A DNA stretch of 64,000 nucleotides from Clostridiaceae bacterium Marseille-Q4145 (GTDB lineage: Bacteria > Bacillota > Clostridia > Lachnospirales > Lachnospiraceae). Where the stretch lies: the NCBI GenBank assembly GCA_018223365.1, contig JAGTTP010000001.1, forward strand, positions 620,001 to 684,000. The letters run 5' to 3'. The notes under the pieces are model-generated. The model ran no database searches and had not been told where the DNA came from. It worked only from the letters and a program-made list of their open reading frames with translations. Positions 41,499-50,811 of this stretch are shown here, piece after piece (positions within the stretch are counted from its first letter, which is position 1; every line of letters begins with the position of its first letter). Position numbers and translations under genes: made by a program.

Positions 41499-44400
41499 TT
41501 ACACCGTCCTTGCTATCATTCTGAACTGTCGGGCTGCCTCTTTCTGCTGTTTTGCATAGTCCGTGGTATTCGCATAAATATACTGATTGACAACTACGCC
41601 GCCTGCTGCACTGCCGCCGCCTCTCGGCTTTGGCTTTTTGTCGTCGTTATCATACTTAAATTCATTGCCTACATTTACCTTTGCGTCTACGTCAAACTCC
41701 TGCGGTACGCTGTCCTCAATCATTTTCTTAACGCCGCCGATTTCATTAGAAAAGCCAACGCCGATACCCTGCGCCAGATATACGCCGATTTCGTCACGCA
41801 TCAGCTTAGACGGGCTGGCAATTCCAAATAAATCCTTAAGGAAGTCGGTAACATTGCCTACCCAGCCGCTTATTTTGTCTTTTATCCACCTCGTAGCGCC
41901 GCTTATGCCGTTCCAGATGCCTTCTACCATGTTTTTACCGAACCCTGCAAACGTACTGCCAATATCCTTAAATACGTCTGCTATTCCAGTAATTACATTT
42001 CTCATGCCCTCTACGGCTTTGTTCTTTACTTCTGTACCCCATGTAGCCACTTTGGAAATTGCACCAGAAATGCTGTTATAAATCTTTTGCGGTATTTCCT
42101 TAACAATCGTAACAATGCCCGTTACCATGGCATTCATTACCTCTTTGGCTTTCGTAAGCATATTGTTGCCCCACGTAGCCACTTTGGTAACTGCCCCTAC
42201 TATGCTGTTCCAGATTTTCTGCGGCAGTTCCTTAACAATCGTAATAACGCCCGTTACCATGGCATTCATTACCTCTTTGGCTTTCGTAAGCATATTGTTA
42301 CCCCACGTAGCCACTCTGGTAACTGCTCCTACTATACTGTTCCAGATTTTCTGCGGCAGTTCCTTAACAATCGTAACAACGCCTGTTACCATGGCGTTCA
42401 TTACCTCTTTGGCTTTCGTAAGCATATTGTTACCCCACGTAGCCACTCTGGTTACTGCGCTTACTATACTGTTCCAGATTTTAGCAGGCGTTTCTTTCAC
42501 AATCGTTACAATGTTCGTAAGCATTGTGTTCATTACTTCTTTGGCTTTGGTCTGCATATTTGCGCCCCACGTAGCCACTCTGGTTACTGCGCTTACTATA
42601 CTGTTCCAGATTTTCTGCGGCAGCTCCTTAACAATATCTATAACTTTCGTTACAAAACCTGTTATAACTGTGCCGCCTTTTTCCTGCATATTTGCGCCCC
42701 ACTCTGCTATTTTCTCAACGCCCGCAGCGATTGCCTGCGGTATCAGAGTAGGTAGCTCTTTTATTTTATTTATGATTGTCATTACCAGCTTGCCTGCCGC
42801 CGTCAAAATCTTAGGCAGCCCCGTAATCAGTCCTGTTACAATGGCTGCTATAATCTGCGGTATGGCTGCGATTAAAAGCGGTATTGCATCTATGATGCCG
42901 TCAATCAATGCAACTATAATATCGCCCGCACTTTCGATAATAAGCGGTATGCCCTCAACCAGTGCATTTATGATAGCCGTTATGATTTCCGGCAGTGCCT
43001 CAATCAGTACAGGCAGCGCTGCTACCAGCCCCTGTGCCAGCCCCGTAAGCAGCTGTAATGCTGCTGTAATCAGCAACGGTATATTTTCTATCAGCATGGT
43101 TACAATGTTCGTAACCACCGTTACGATTGTTGGCAGCAATGTAGGTAACGCTTGTGCGATACCTTGCGCCAATTCCGTAATAATCTGTACGCCTGCCTCT
43201 AAAAGCTGCGGTAATATAGTAAGCAGCGTATCTATGATTGTCGGTATAATCTGCCCGATTATGCTTATCATTTCCGGCAGCATTCCAACCAGCGTATTAA
43301 GCAAGTCCTGTACGCCGCTCATTAAAGGCGGTAATAACTCCTGTATAACCTGTGGTATATACGTTGCAAGCTGCTCTACGATTTCTCCCAGTCCGCTTAC
43401 CAGCCTCGGCACTGTTTCTATTACCCTCGGTGCTATATTCCCTACCACTGTTACAATACTGTCTACCAGATTGCTTGTAAGCTGTGAGAAATTCGCCTCG
43501 CTGTCTGCCATTCCAGCTACCCAGTTGTCCCACGCTGAACTCATAGAACTAACCGAACCCTCTATTGTTGTACTTGCCTCTTTTGCCGTTGTCCCTGTTA
43601 TGCCCATTTCCGTCTGTACGACGTGAATAGCGTCTACAACGTCTGAATATGATGAAATATCATACTTAATGCCGGATAGCTTGCTTGCATCATCAAGCAG
43701 TCGCTGCATTTCCTCTTTTGTACCGCCATATCCCAGTTTTAAGTTATCCAGCATGGTATAATTCTGCTTTGCAAAACCGTTATAGGCGTTCTGTATAAGC
43801 GATATATCAGTACCCATTTTATTTGCATTGTCTGACATATCCGTAATTGCCACGTTTGCCTTTTCTGCTGCCGCTGCCGTGTCATTATTCATACTGGCAA
43901 GCAGCGACGCTGAAAAGCTGGTAACTGTTTCCATGTACTCATTTGCAGACATTCCAGCTGTTTTATATGCGTCGTTTGCATAACCAACAACCGTATCAGA
44001 CGACGTTTTGAAAAGAGTTTCTACACCGCCTACAAGCTGTTCCTGTGCTGCGTATCCCTCTATCGCTTTTGTGGTAAGCGCTCCTATGGCTGTTGCCGCT
44101 CCCGCAACTGCTGCCGCCGTCGCCGCTGCTGCTGCTTTAAGCGCTGTACCCATTCCGCTTAGCACGCTTGTAAATCCAGAAAATTTTCCCTTTGCGTCGT
44201 CTGCCTGTTCCCCGCTGTCTTTTATTTCCTTTCCCATTTCGTCAGCGGCTTTTTCTGCTTTTTCCATTTCGTCAGTCGTTTTGCCTAATTCCTGCTCTGT
44301 CTTTACAAGCGCTGCTTTCTGGTAATTTAACTGGGTTTCAAGTTTTTTACTTTCTTCGCTATTGTCTCCTGTTGCCTTGCGGCATTTTTCTAAAGCCGCC

Positions 44401-44630
44401 TCGGTTTCTTTTACCTTTTTTGCCTGCTCGTCGTATGTTTTCTGTAGTACCGCCTGCTTTGCTTTCAGCGCATCTACGCTGCTTGCATTGTCCTTATATT
44501 CAGCCGTTACAAGTTTCATTTCAGAATTAAGCACTTTAAGGGTGCTGTTAATTTCCTTGCAGGCTGCTTTATACTCTGCCTCTCCGTCAAAACTTAACCT
44601 TGTTTTGACGTTCTGCGTCTTATCTGCCAT
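41499..44630 (-). CDS. Tail tape measure protein
   Basis: A 1,043-residue protein. The first 160 residues are coiled coil with Lys/Glu heptads (KETEAALEKCRKATGDNSEE). A tape-measure core follows at 195-400, then hydrophobic helices (LPEMISIIGQIIPTIIDTLL), and five to six 44-residue repeats (IVKELPQKIWNSIVGAVTR) around 665-890. The length would set a tail of roughly 150 nm by the usual rule of about 0.15 nm per residue. It is the longest gene of the phage. Confidence 0.93.
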   Translation of the reverse strand: MADKTQNVKTRLSFDGEAEYKAACKEINSTLKVLNSEMKLVTAEYKDNASSVDALKAKQAVLQKTYDEQAKKVKETEAALEKCRKATGDNSEESKKLETQLNYQKAALVKTEQELGKTTDEMEKAEKAADEMGKEIKDSGEQADDAKGKFSGFTSVLSGMGTALKAAAAATAAAVAGAATAIGALTTKAIEGYAAQEQLVGGVETLFKTSSDTVVGYANDAYKTAGMSANEYMETVTSFSASLLASMNNDTAAAAEKANVAITDMSDNANKMGTDISLIQNAYNGFAKQNYTMLDNLKLGYGGTKEEMQRLLDDASKLSGIKYDISSYSDVVDAIHVVQTEMGITGTTAKEASTTIEGSVSSMSSAWDNWVAGMADSEANFSQLTSNLVDSIVTVVGNIAPRVIETVPRLVSGLGEIVEQLATYIPQVIQELLPPLMSGVQDLLNTLVGMLPEMISIIGQIIPTIIDTLLTILPQLLEAGVQIITELAQGIAQALPTLLPTIVTVVTNIVTMLIENIPLLITAALQLLTGLAQGLVAALPVLIEALPEIITAIINALVEGIPLIIESAGDIIVALIDGIIDAIPLLIAAIPQIIAAIVTGLITGLPKILTAAGKLVMTIINKIKELPTLIPQAIAAGVEKIAEWGANMQEKGGTVITGFVTKVIDIVKELPQKIWNSIVSAVTRVATWGANMQTKAKEVMNTMLTNIVTIVKETPAKIWNSIVSAVTRVATWGNNMLTKAKEVMNAMVTGVVTIVKELPQKIWNSIVGAVTRVATWGNNMLTKAKEVMNAMVTGVITIVKELPQKIWNSIVGAVTKVATWGNNMLTKAKEVMNAMVTGIVTIVKEIPQKIYNSISGAISKVATWGTEVKNKAVEGMRNVITGIADVFKDIGSTFAGFGKNMVEGIWNGISGATRWIKDKISGWVGNVTDFLKDLFGIASPSKLMRDEIGVYLAQGIGVGFSNEIGGVKKMIEDSVPQEFDVDAKVNVGNEFKYDNDDKKPKPRGGGSAAGGVVVNQYIYANTTDYAKQQKEAARQFRMIARTV
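42080..42640 (-). repeat. 132-bp tandem repeats in tape measure gene
   Basis: At least four near-identical 132-bp units occur in phase, e.g. the plus-strand word CCTTAACAATCGT recurs near 42228 and 42360. Each encodes 44 residues with WNSIVGAVTRVATWGNNMLT. The middle units are almost identical at DNA level, which points to recent duplication. Confidence 0.9.
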
Positions 44631-44632
44631 AA

Positions 44633-44866
44633 TTAAAAGCCCCCTAACGCTATGTCTATATCGTCCATGTTTTCTGTAGCTGCTGGTGTTCCCGCCTGTT
44701 CCTGTCGGAAAATGTGCGGGTTATATTCCTTGTGATATTTAAACAGTGTCGTTATCTGGTATGGTGTTTTTCTCCATGCCTCACGTTCCCTGTATCTCAA
44801 AAGCACTACTGCAATATACAAAAGCCGTGCAGTATCTAATTTTCCTGCACGGCTGCCCTGTTTCCC
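44633..44866 (-). CDS. Tail assembly chaperone frameshift extension (GpT-like)
   Basis: This frame is open from the slippery site to a stop at 44633 and overlaps the chaperone end. Read from the shift it is about 77 residues (LDTARLLYIAVVLLRYRERE ... NPHIFRQEQAGTPAATENMD). A lone start at TTG 44821 has no good ribosome site, so I take it as the T part of a G-GT fusion. The fusion recruits the tape measure protein during tail assembly in lambda-like systems. Confidence 0.75.
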   Translation of the reverse strand, partial: GKQGSRAGKLDTARLLYIAVVLLRYREREAWRKTPYQITTLFKYHKEYNPHIFRQEQAGTPAATENMDDIDIALGGF

Positions 44867-45240
44867 TCTTCTGTTGTTTCTTCTCCGTCGTTTTCGTTCT
44901 CTGTGTCGCTGTTGTCTCCCGCAGTTCCTCTGTAGAACGATTTAAAAATAGCGCTCTGTACTTCCTGCAAATTTCCTGCGTGTATCAGTCTGCCTACCCT
45001 CTTCTCTTCAAGCAGCTGGGCGTTTTCGTCCTCTGCTAAAAGTGCCTCGTTAATAAGCAGCGTAAGTAACCACCTTGTATCTTTAAAAAGGTTTGGGTTA
45101 TCTTTATTGAATACCTCACTTAATTTGTCGTAGCCCCCAAACTTTTCCTGTACTTCGTCTAATGCGTTCAGCGAAAAAAGTAAACCATATTCTTTGCCGT
45201 TCAGCTCTACGGGAAAAGCCCCGCTCTTTAATGCTCCCAT
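44836..45240 (-). CDS. Tail assembly chaperone (GpG-like)
   Basis: A 134-residue acidic protein (GALKSGAFPVELNGKEYGLL ... DEVQEKFGGYDKLSEVF) of the siphovirus tail chaperone type, placed between the major tail protein and the tape measure gene. It ends in a Glu-rich tail (GEETTEEGNRAAVQEN). A G-GGA-AAC heptamer lies nine codons before its stop, and the -1 frame continues into the extension at 44633. Confidence 0.83.
   Translation of the reverse strand: MGALKSGAFPVELNGKEYGLLFSLNALDEVQEKFGGYDKLSEVFNKDNPNLFKDTRWLLTLLINEALLAEDENAQLLEEKRVGRLIHAGNLQEVQSAIFKSFYRGTAGDNSDTENENDGEETTEEGNRAAVQEN
44860..44866 (-). other. Programmed -1 ribosomal frameshift site
   Basis: The coding-strand heptamer GGGAAAC is in the phase G GGA AAC, the X XXY YYZ pattern; the lambda G-T gene uses GGGAAAG. 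After slipping, the frame is open without stops into the 44633 extension. Confidence 0.82.
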
Positions 45241-45289
45241 GATATAAAATTAAGGCGCAGCCCATGCTACGCCTCTCTCCTTTCCTGTT

Positions 45290-45853
45290 TTATACACTTT
45301 CCATTGCTGCTGCCTTTTCCGGCACTGCTGTAAACCACGTTTTAGCCGCTGCGCTTTCCTCTGTTCCCACAAAGTCTGCTTTCCACAAGTTATCTTTCTT
45401 TCTTGTTGTAAAAGATGCCTCAATGTCCGGCGTGTTAAACTTGATACTCTCGCCCTTTGTTTCGTACTTTTCAGACGGTACTTTAAATTTTGCTTTAAGC
45501 AGCCATACGTAACGGTATTTACCACCCGTTTTCTTAGCTCTGAACCCTACAGCAACATACGGCGGCTCGTCCTCTTTTCCCGCCCATACTACGCTGTTCT
45601 TATCTACTGCCTGTCCCAGCAGCTCTGCCAGCACTTCCGGCGTAAGGTCTTTAATTCCCAGCTTAAGCGTTCCGCTTGCAAACTCCGTGACGCTCTCGCT
45701 TAATGTGTCGTCTGCATACAAGCTGCCGTCTGCTGTCTTTACGGATAAATCGGCGCTCATTGCCTCTGCCATTTTCTTAGGTGTCCCGTAGCTCTCTGCT
45801 CCGTCTGCCTCTGTGCATACGGCGTAATATAAATCTTTCAGTCCCAGTGTCAT
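45290..45853 (-). CDS. Major tail protein
   Basis: A 187-residue protein of the phi13-type major tail tube family (LGLKDLYYAVCTEADGAESY, LYADDTLSESV, GKYRYVWLLKAKFKVPSE). Position between tail completion proteins and chaperone supports it. It polymerises into the tail tube around the tape measure. Confidence 0.88.
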   Translation of the reverse strand: MTLGLKDLYYAVCTEADGAESYGTPKKMAEAMSADLSVKTADGSLYADDTLSESVTEFASGTLKLGIKDLTPEVLAELLGQAVDKNSVVWAGKEDEPPYVAVGFRAKKTGGKYRYVWLLKAKFKVPSEKYETKGESIKFNTPDIEASFTTRKKDNLWKADFVGTEESAAAKTWFTAVPEKAAAMESV

Positions 45854-45860
45854 TGTTTAA

Positions 45861-46187
45861 TCACTCCTCTTTCAAAATCTCGACTGTGATAGGCACTAAC
45901 CAGTACCCCGTTTCTGTTTCGTAGCTTTCTGCGTCTATGCTGTTGATATAAACGCCTGCTGCTTTCAATACCTCTTTTGTCTTATCAAGCTGCGCCTCAA
46001 AATCGCCCTTATGGAAAAGCGTAACTCTATACATTTCCCTGCGCTCTTTCTCTTCGTCGTCTGCATTTACCGCAGGCGTACCCAGCAGCCGCAGAAACGT
46101 ATAATATGCGTCTGGCTTATCCCGTCCAGTGTAAACGCCTCTCTGGGCTGGCAACCCTGCGCTTTCTAAAATCTCCTGTATACTCAT
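45861..46187 (-). CDS. Tail terminator / completion protein
   Basis: A 108-residue protein (LESAGLPAQRGVYTGRDKPD, YRVTLFHKGDFEAQLD). Size and location after the HK97 gp10-like gene and before the tail tube gene fit a tail terminator that caps the tube. Family assignment rests mainly on position. It overlaps the preceding gene by four bases. Confidence 0.75.
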   Translation of the reverse strand: MSIQEILESAGLPAQRGVYTGRDKPDAYYTFLRLLGTPAVNADDEEKERREMYRVTLFHKGDFEAQLDKTKEVLKAAGVYINSIDAESYETETGYWLVPITVEILKEE

Positions 46188-46615
46188 TCGCCTGTTTCAC
46201 TCTCCCATATACTGCGCTGTGCCTCTACTACCTTTTCGTGCGCCTTTTCGTTTGCCACTGTCATATAAGGGCGTGCAGCGTGGCTACTTGTGCCGTACTC
46301 TGCCACAAAGCCGATTGTTGCATAGCGCACCTTGCTTTTATCTCCTTTTCTGTCGTTTCCATGCTTTGCCCGTCCCTGTGGGTATATCTCTACGTATTTC
46401 TCCGTATCGTCGCCCTTTACGTCCGTAGCTTTTATGGAATTGATAAAACCGCCCGTTTCATTCAGTCCCATTGCCTGTGCCTCTGCTCTCTGTGCCTCTA
46501 TCAGCACATCAGCACCAGCTTTAAGCATTTTGGGGACTGCCTCAACTGTAGCCGCCTCTCTCCGGCTGAAAGCGTCTATAATATCTTCCAGCCCGACTGT
46601 GTTAAACTCTCCCAT
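46184..46615 (-). CDS. HK97 gp10-like head-tail joining protein
   Basis: A 143-residue protein with an N-terminal helix (LEDIIDAFSRREAATVEAV) and a beta region (ATIGFVAEYGTSSHAARPYM), typical of HK97 gp10. The motif with GTSSHAARPYM is a good family marker. It joins the neck to the tail. Confidence 0.83.
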   Translation of the reverse strand: MGEFNTVGLEDIIDAFSRREAATVEAVPKMLKAGADVLIEAQRAEAQAMGLNETGGFINSIKATDVKGDDTEKYVEIYPQGRAKHGNDRKGDKSKVRYATIGFVAEYGTSSHAARPYMTVANEKAHEKVVEAQRSIWESETGE

Positions 46616-46617
46616 GC

Positions 46618-46941
46618 TTACACCTCGTTTCTGTGGCGTAAATCTGTAAGCGTAAGCTCTATGGTGTCTGTTCCTGTATCGTAGGTCTTAAGTACAAAAT
46701 AGCGCCGCCCGTTTACTTCTACTACGTCCTCGCCGCCATAATCTGCCTTGTGTACCTCGTACTTTGCCTCTACCAGTTTTCCTGTCTGCTGGCTCTTAAA
46801 ATATTCACTGTATCCTACTGTTTTTTTGTTACAGAATACAGTGCGGGCGCTTTCTTCCGGCTTTACTGCAAAGCCGTTTTTATTTACCCTGTTTTCTGCT
46901 GCTGTTTCTGCAATAAGCGTTAATTCGTCCTGCCACTCCAC
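46618..46941 (-). CDS. Head closure / head-tail adaptor protein
   Basis: A 107-residue SPP1 gp16-like stopper (WQDELTLIAETAAENRVNKN, DVVEVNGRRYFVLKTYDTG). It would seal the portal after packaging and make the tail interface. It is separated by two or three bases from each neighbour. Confidence 0.78.
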   Translation of the reverse strand: MEWQDELTLIAETAAENRVNKNGFAVKPEESARTVFCNKKTVGYSEYFKSQQTGKLVEAKYEVHKADYGGEDVVEVNGRRYFVLKTYDTGTDTIELTLTDLRHRNEV

Positions 46942-46944
46942 CGC

Positions 46945-47289
46945 TTATACCTCGCTTTCTGCGCCGTCGGTGTCCGTTTCGGACACTTCCGGCGCTGTGT
47001 TGTATTCCACTGATAAAGCTAAGCGCATTTTAAGTGCGTCGTATGACTTTCTGAATTGTTCCGCATTGTTGTTAAAGCCAAATTCTGCCTTACAGTACAG
47101 CGTAATTGCTCTTATAATCAGCTCGTCTGTCTCTTTTATTACTTTTACGCCGTCGTTTTTCAAATCAGCTTTGCAGGCGGCTATACAGTCGTTTATTTCC
47201 TCTGTGATTTTCTCACTGGTGCTACTGATACGCAGCGCCGCCCGCATCTTCTCGGTTAATGTAGTGGTATATGCTGCCATAGCCCGCAC
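46945..47289 (-). CDS. Head-tail connector (DNA packaging adaptor)
   Basis: A 114-residue mostly helical protein (LRISSTSEKITEEINDCIAA, AITLYCKAEFGFNNNAEQFR) of the HK97 gp6 / SPP1 gp15 type. It binds the portal and starts the neck. Position after the capsid genes agrees with this. Confidence 0.8.
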   Translation of the reverse strand: MRAMAAYTTTLTEKMRAALRISSTSEKITEEINDCIAACKADLKNDGVKVIKETDELIIRAITLYCKAEFGFNNNAEQFRKSYDALKMRLALSVEYNTAPEVSETDTDGAESEV

Positions 47290-47297
47290 CCTCTTTC

Positions 47298-47675
47298 TTA
47301 CTCTGCTACTTCTACTACGCCTGCCTCTTTCAGAACTGTTGCACGTTCTCTGCTTACGGTGTAAACGTCCCCAGTATCCTTAATCTGGTTTAATTCCTTG
47401 TCAAGGAAACGACGCTGTGCTTTTACTTTTACCAGCCCTACTGCTTTCTTTTCCTCTTCGGCTTTAGCTGCTGCCTCTGCCGCTGCCTCGGCTGCTACTT
47501 TTTTGTCCTCTTCCGTAAGCTCGCTGTTGTCTGGTATATCTACCTCGACGGCTGCGCAGCGTGCAGCAATTTCTTTCTTTGTTCCCTCTGCATCTACGCC
47601 CAGTTGCTTTGCCAGTTCCTGCAAATCCTCTTTCTTATAGCTTTCCAGCTCTTTTGCGTCTAAGTATCCTTTCAT
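47298..47675 (-). CDS. Head-region protein with HeH/Rho-N-like motif
   Basis: A 125-residue protein. Residues 10-45 form a SAP/HeH-like helix-extended-helix (YKKEDLQELAKQLGVDAEGT), then an Ala/Glu/Lys-rich stretch and a C-terminal segment (YTVSRERATVLKEAGVVEVA). Small proteins of this sort often lie after the major capsid gene. Function not known. Confidence 0.7.
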   Translation of the reverse strand: MKGYLDAKELESYKKEDLQELAKQLGVDAEGTKKEIAARCAAVEVDIPDNSELTEEDKKVAAEAAAEAAAKAEEEKKAVGLVKVKAQRRFLDKELNQIKDTGDVYTVSRERATVLKEAGVVEVAE

Positions 47676-47691
47676 GCTCTACCTCGCTTTC

Positions 47692-48924
47692 TTACACTGC
47701 TGTTACGCCCTTTTTAACTAAGATAATGCCCGCAGCGTCAGCTACTTTGCCGTCCACTACCATTAAGCACTTATTCTTAATCTTGTTGTTGTCGTGGTCT
47801 GTCCACTTCACTACCTGCATTTCCATGTTGGTATTGATAACGTAATCAGAGAAATTCATAAATACTGCGATTACGTCGCCCTCGTTTGCGTCGTCCCAGC
47901 TCGGTAAAACGTCGTCCTCTACAGTTTCCACATTCTTACCCATGAAACGGTATGTTTCCTCTCCGTTTACGCCGTAGTTTGTGCGTCCAATAGGCTGCCC
48001 GTTCTTATCTTCCATACCGTCAATGCCAGTATCAAAAGTGGACTGGTTCATAACAAAGCTGCCGTTTCTGTACGCCTTTTTCATTTTGCCTTTTACCTTA
48101 TGCCAGCCGTTCCAGCTTGCGTACTCTTCCGGTGTCAGAGTAATTACAGCTGTTACCCTGCTGTCTTTCAGAACGCCCAGCGGCTGCCCCTCGCCTGTAC
48201 CGTTGAAAATGGCAATTTCAATAGCCTTTACCATTGCCTCTGTTGCCATAGGTACAAACAAATCAGTAAACATTTTCAGCGTTACTACATTCGCTAAAAT
48301 GCTCTGGGAAATTTTGCACTCCAAACCGTAATAATTGAAAGTTACGGAATTTTTAGCAGATGCTTTCTGGTCGTCGCTGCTCTTTGCCTCTGTAATCCAG
48401 TGTGCAGTAGGCTTTAAGTCTGCAATCGGAATGGAAACGCCGCCCTGTACGTTAATCTTACGCACCTTTGCATAAATGCTGCCGTAGCTTTCCAGTTTCT
48501 GGATAATTTCATTCATAATAGTTGTCGGAATTACAGCGCCGCTGTCTGCTGTGGTGGTGGTTTCAGCTGCTCTGTACTCTGCCGGAATAGCAACGCCTCT
48601 GCATACATAATTCATAAACGCTTTTCTGTATGCCGTAGTGTCGTATTTGTCCTCTGGTTCTCCTGCTCCTGCGCCGCCTGCTCCCTTGAAATTTCTAAGC
48701 AGCGTGGTATCTGCTCCCGCTCCACCTGTCGGCTCTCCTGCTGCAATTCTTTCAAGCAGCTTTTTACGTTTCTCTGCCGCTGCCAGTAAAGCGGTACGCT
48801 CTTCCTGTAAGTCTGTTACCTCTGTTTCCAGTTTTGTAATTTCCTCGTCCGTAAGCTCTGCCGCTCTGGTGTTAAGCTCTTCTTTGATTTCGGCTAATCT
48901 TGCCTCAATTTCCTTTAATCTCAT
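47692..48924 (-). CDS. Major capsid protein, HK97 fold
   Basis: A 410-residue HK97-fold capsid precursor. Residues 1-110 form a Glu/Lys coiled-coil delta domain that acts as scaffold (MRLKEIEARLAEIKEEL). The mature part begins near residue 105-115 (TTADSGAVIPTTIMNEI, YGLECKISQSILANVVTL, ALEIAIFNGTGEGQPLG-like segment). The preceding gene encodes the protease that removes the delta domain. ATG 48924 follows GGAGAA. Confidence 0.93.
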   Translation of the reverse strand: MRLKEIEARLAEIKEELNTRAAELTDEEITKLETEVTDLQEERTALLAAAEKRKKLLERIAAGEPTGGAGADTTLLRNFKGAGGAGAGEPEDKYDTTAYRKAFMNYVCRGVAIPAEYRAAETTTTADSGAVIPTTIMNEIIQKLESYGSIYAKVRKINVQGGVSIPIADLKPTAHWITEAKSSDDQKASAKNSVTFNYYGLECKISQSILANVVTLKMFTDLFVPMATEAMVKAIEIAIFNGTGEGQPLGVLKDSRVTAVITLTPEEYASWNGWHKVKGKMKKAYRNGSFVMNQSTFDTGIDGMEDKNGQPIGRTNYGVNGEETYRFMGKNVETVEDDVLPSWDDANEGDVIAVFMNFSDYVINTNMEMQVVKWTDHDNNKIKNKCLMVVDGKVADAAGIILVKKGVTAV

Positions 48925-48954
48925 AGTCTGTGTTCTCCTTTTTTGTTTTGATTT

Positions 48955-49554
48955 TTATAAGCTCGCCTTAATCTTTAGTATTGCTGCCCGCCTCTTAAGC
49001 AACTCCTGCCGCTCCCGCTCATAACTCCTACTCGCAAAAGCACGGGCGCTTATTTCAGTATCGTTATTTGCCGGAATACTCACGGCTGATACGTCATAAA
49101 CCTTTTTGATTTTCAAAATTGTTCTTGTATGTGTTTCTCTGTCGTAGCTTTCCTCTGCCACTGTAAACGCCCATGACATTTTAGTAATCATTCCTGCGCT
49201 TATGTCTTGATACAGCCCACGGGCTAAGTCTGTCCGGCTTAAGTCTGCTGCCACGAAAAGCCCCTTTACGTCCGGCTCTAAAATCAGCGTATTATTTGAC
49301 TGTCTGGCAAATACTCTGCCCTCATGGTCGTACTGCATGATAACGTCACTCATGTCTGCGCTGTCTAATGCGTGTGCGTCTATTCTTTCGTAAATCTTTG
49401 TGCCGTCCTCAAACTCATATAAAAGGTATGGCGCATTAAATGTAGTAGCGTAGCCCTCTACGTAGCACTCCGACTGTAAGCGCTTTTCGCCGGAACTCTG
49501 CGCAGCCAGAGGCGCTACCAGCGTTCTATATTCCCGCTCTTTCTTAACTGGCAT
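48955..49554 (-). CDS. HK97-family prohead protease
   Basis: A 199-residue U35-like protease (SECYVEGYATTFNAPYLLYE, MQYDHEGRVFARQSNNTLIL, ISAGMITKMSWAFTV). His in YDHEG and Ser in ISAGMITKMSWAF are the probable catalytic residues. It cleaves the capsid delta domain during maturation. It overlaps the portal gene by 11 bases. Confidence 0.9.
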   Translation of the reverse strand: MPVKKEREYRTLVAPLAAQSSGEKRLQSECYVEGYATTFNAPYLLYEFEDGTKIYERIDAHALDSADMSDVIMQYDHEGRVFARQSNNTLILEPDVKGLFVAADLSRTDLARGLYQDISAGMITKMSWAFTVAEESYDRETHTRTILKIKKVYDVSAVSIPANNDTEISARAFASRSYERERQELLKRRAAILKIKASL

Positions 49555-50794
49555 TATTTACACCCTCTTTCTCTTCCTGTCCGTTCTGCGGCTCTTCTCC
49601 CGCTGCTGGTTCTGTCTGCTGCGGTACTTGCTGTATGATAACTGGCTGCTCACTTCCTTTGTGCAGTTCGCTTACCTCTGTATATTCCTTTCGGATATAA
49701 TACTTTTCCCCGTCCTCAACGTGTGCCATGTTCCATATATCCATTACGCCGTTTCTGTTTAGTAGCGCACGGTCAAAAAGCTGTGTGCTTACGCTTAACT
49801 TTGTGGCGTTGCTGGCGTATTGCAGGCGGTTTGCAGAAAAGAAAATAGCATTGCCGCAGGCTCTTTCTCTCTCTGTAAAGCTCATATTTGTCATAACAAG
49901 CGATAGCTGTATTGCAAACGGCTCTATTTTCCCCTCGTAGTAAGCATTCCACGTATTTTCATCAAATTTATTTTGCAGAATATCCATATTTGTGCCAAAA
50001 TGCGTGCATACATTTTCCTGTATGTGCTGCATCTGCAATGCGTTTGGCGTATACGGTTTGCTTTCTACCTGTTTCAGCTCACTAAACTTGTTATCATAAA
50101 TAATCATGCCGCTATCGTTGTCGGCGCTTAAGTTATCCTCTGTAAAGCGTTTCCGCTCTTTCTTTATATCCTCTGGTTTCAGTATATTTGCCACCTTTGC
50201 CAGAAAGCGGATATTTGCCGAATTTTTTACAGCGTTTATAATTCCCTCATTCTGCGTATGTATCAACTGCATAGTTGGTGCAAGCGTGCTGTTGTCCTCT
50301 CCGAAAAGGTCGTCTTTATATTCAAAGTCTGTCATAATGCCTACACGTTCAAACTCAATAGCTCCATAGCTGCCATTTGCAAACAGATACCGTAAATATA
50401 ATTGTCTCTCGCTCTCTACCACCTCGCAGCGTTCAGCCCGCAGCGGATACCAGCCACATAAGCGCCCGTATTCGTCCTCGATAGGTATAATAAAAGCGGT
50501 GTGTTCCACCGCTACATACGTTGCCAGACGCTTTATAAATTTTGTTGTATCCATAAAGTAGTTGGGTTTATGCTGCAATGTCTTTTCCAGCGACTTAAGG
50601 GCGCTGCCCTCTATCTCCGGCTTTAGCTTGCTGCAATGTGTGGCAAAATTATTTATAGCCGTTCTGGTCAAATCCATTTCATACACGCCGCCGCTAAAGC
50701 TGGTAAACGTCGGGCTGTATCCGTTCAGCATTTTGAAATAATTACCTATGGCTTTTAATTCTTTGCCATGAAAAAGATAGTCTAAAAATTTCAT
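49544..50794 (-). CDS. Portal protein
   Basis: A 416-residue HK97-type portal (FNYMDTTK-like clip region, YPLRAERCEVVESERQLYLR, MTDFEYKDDLFGEDNSTL, VESKPYTPNALQMQHIQENV, LQNKFDENTWNAYYEGKI). Twelve copies would form the channel for DNA entry at one capsid vertex. It is placed between the large terminase and protease genes, as usual. Confidence 0.92.
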   Translation of the reverse strand: MKFLDYLFHGKELKAIGNYFKMLNGYSPTFTSFSGGVYEMDLTRTAINNFATHCSKLKPEIEGSALKSLEKTLQHKPNYFMDTTKFIKRLATYVAVEHTAFIIPIEDEYGRLCGWYPLRAERCEVVESERQLYLRYLFANGSYGAIEFERVGIMTDFEYKDDLFGEDNSTLAPTMQLIHTQNEGIINAVKNSANIRFLAKVANILKPEDIKKERKRFTEDNLSADNDSGMIIYDNKFSELKQVESKPYTPNALQMQHIQENVCTHFGTNMDILQNKFDENTWNAYYEGKIEPFAIQLSLVMTNMSFTERERACGNAIFFSANRLQYASNATKLSVSTQLFDRALLNRNGVMDIWNMAHVEDGEKYYIRKEYTEVSELHKGSEQPVIIQQVPQQTEPAAGEEPQNGQEEKEGVNNAS

Positions 50795-50811
50795 GCCGTT
50801 TACACTCCTTT

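Noticed and set aside
42080..42640. CRISPR-like repeats
   Set aside because: The repeats are 132-bp coding units in phase with the tape measure frame, without spacers.
42115..43626. 503-residue plus-strand frame over the tape measure gene
   Set aside because: It is a shadow of the repeats in the minus-strand tape measure gene; no ribosome site and biased hydrophobic-repeat content.
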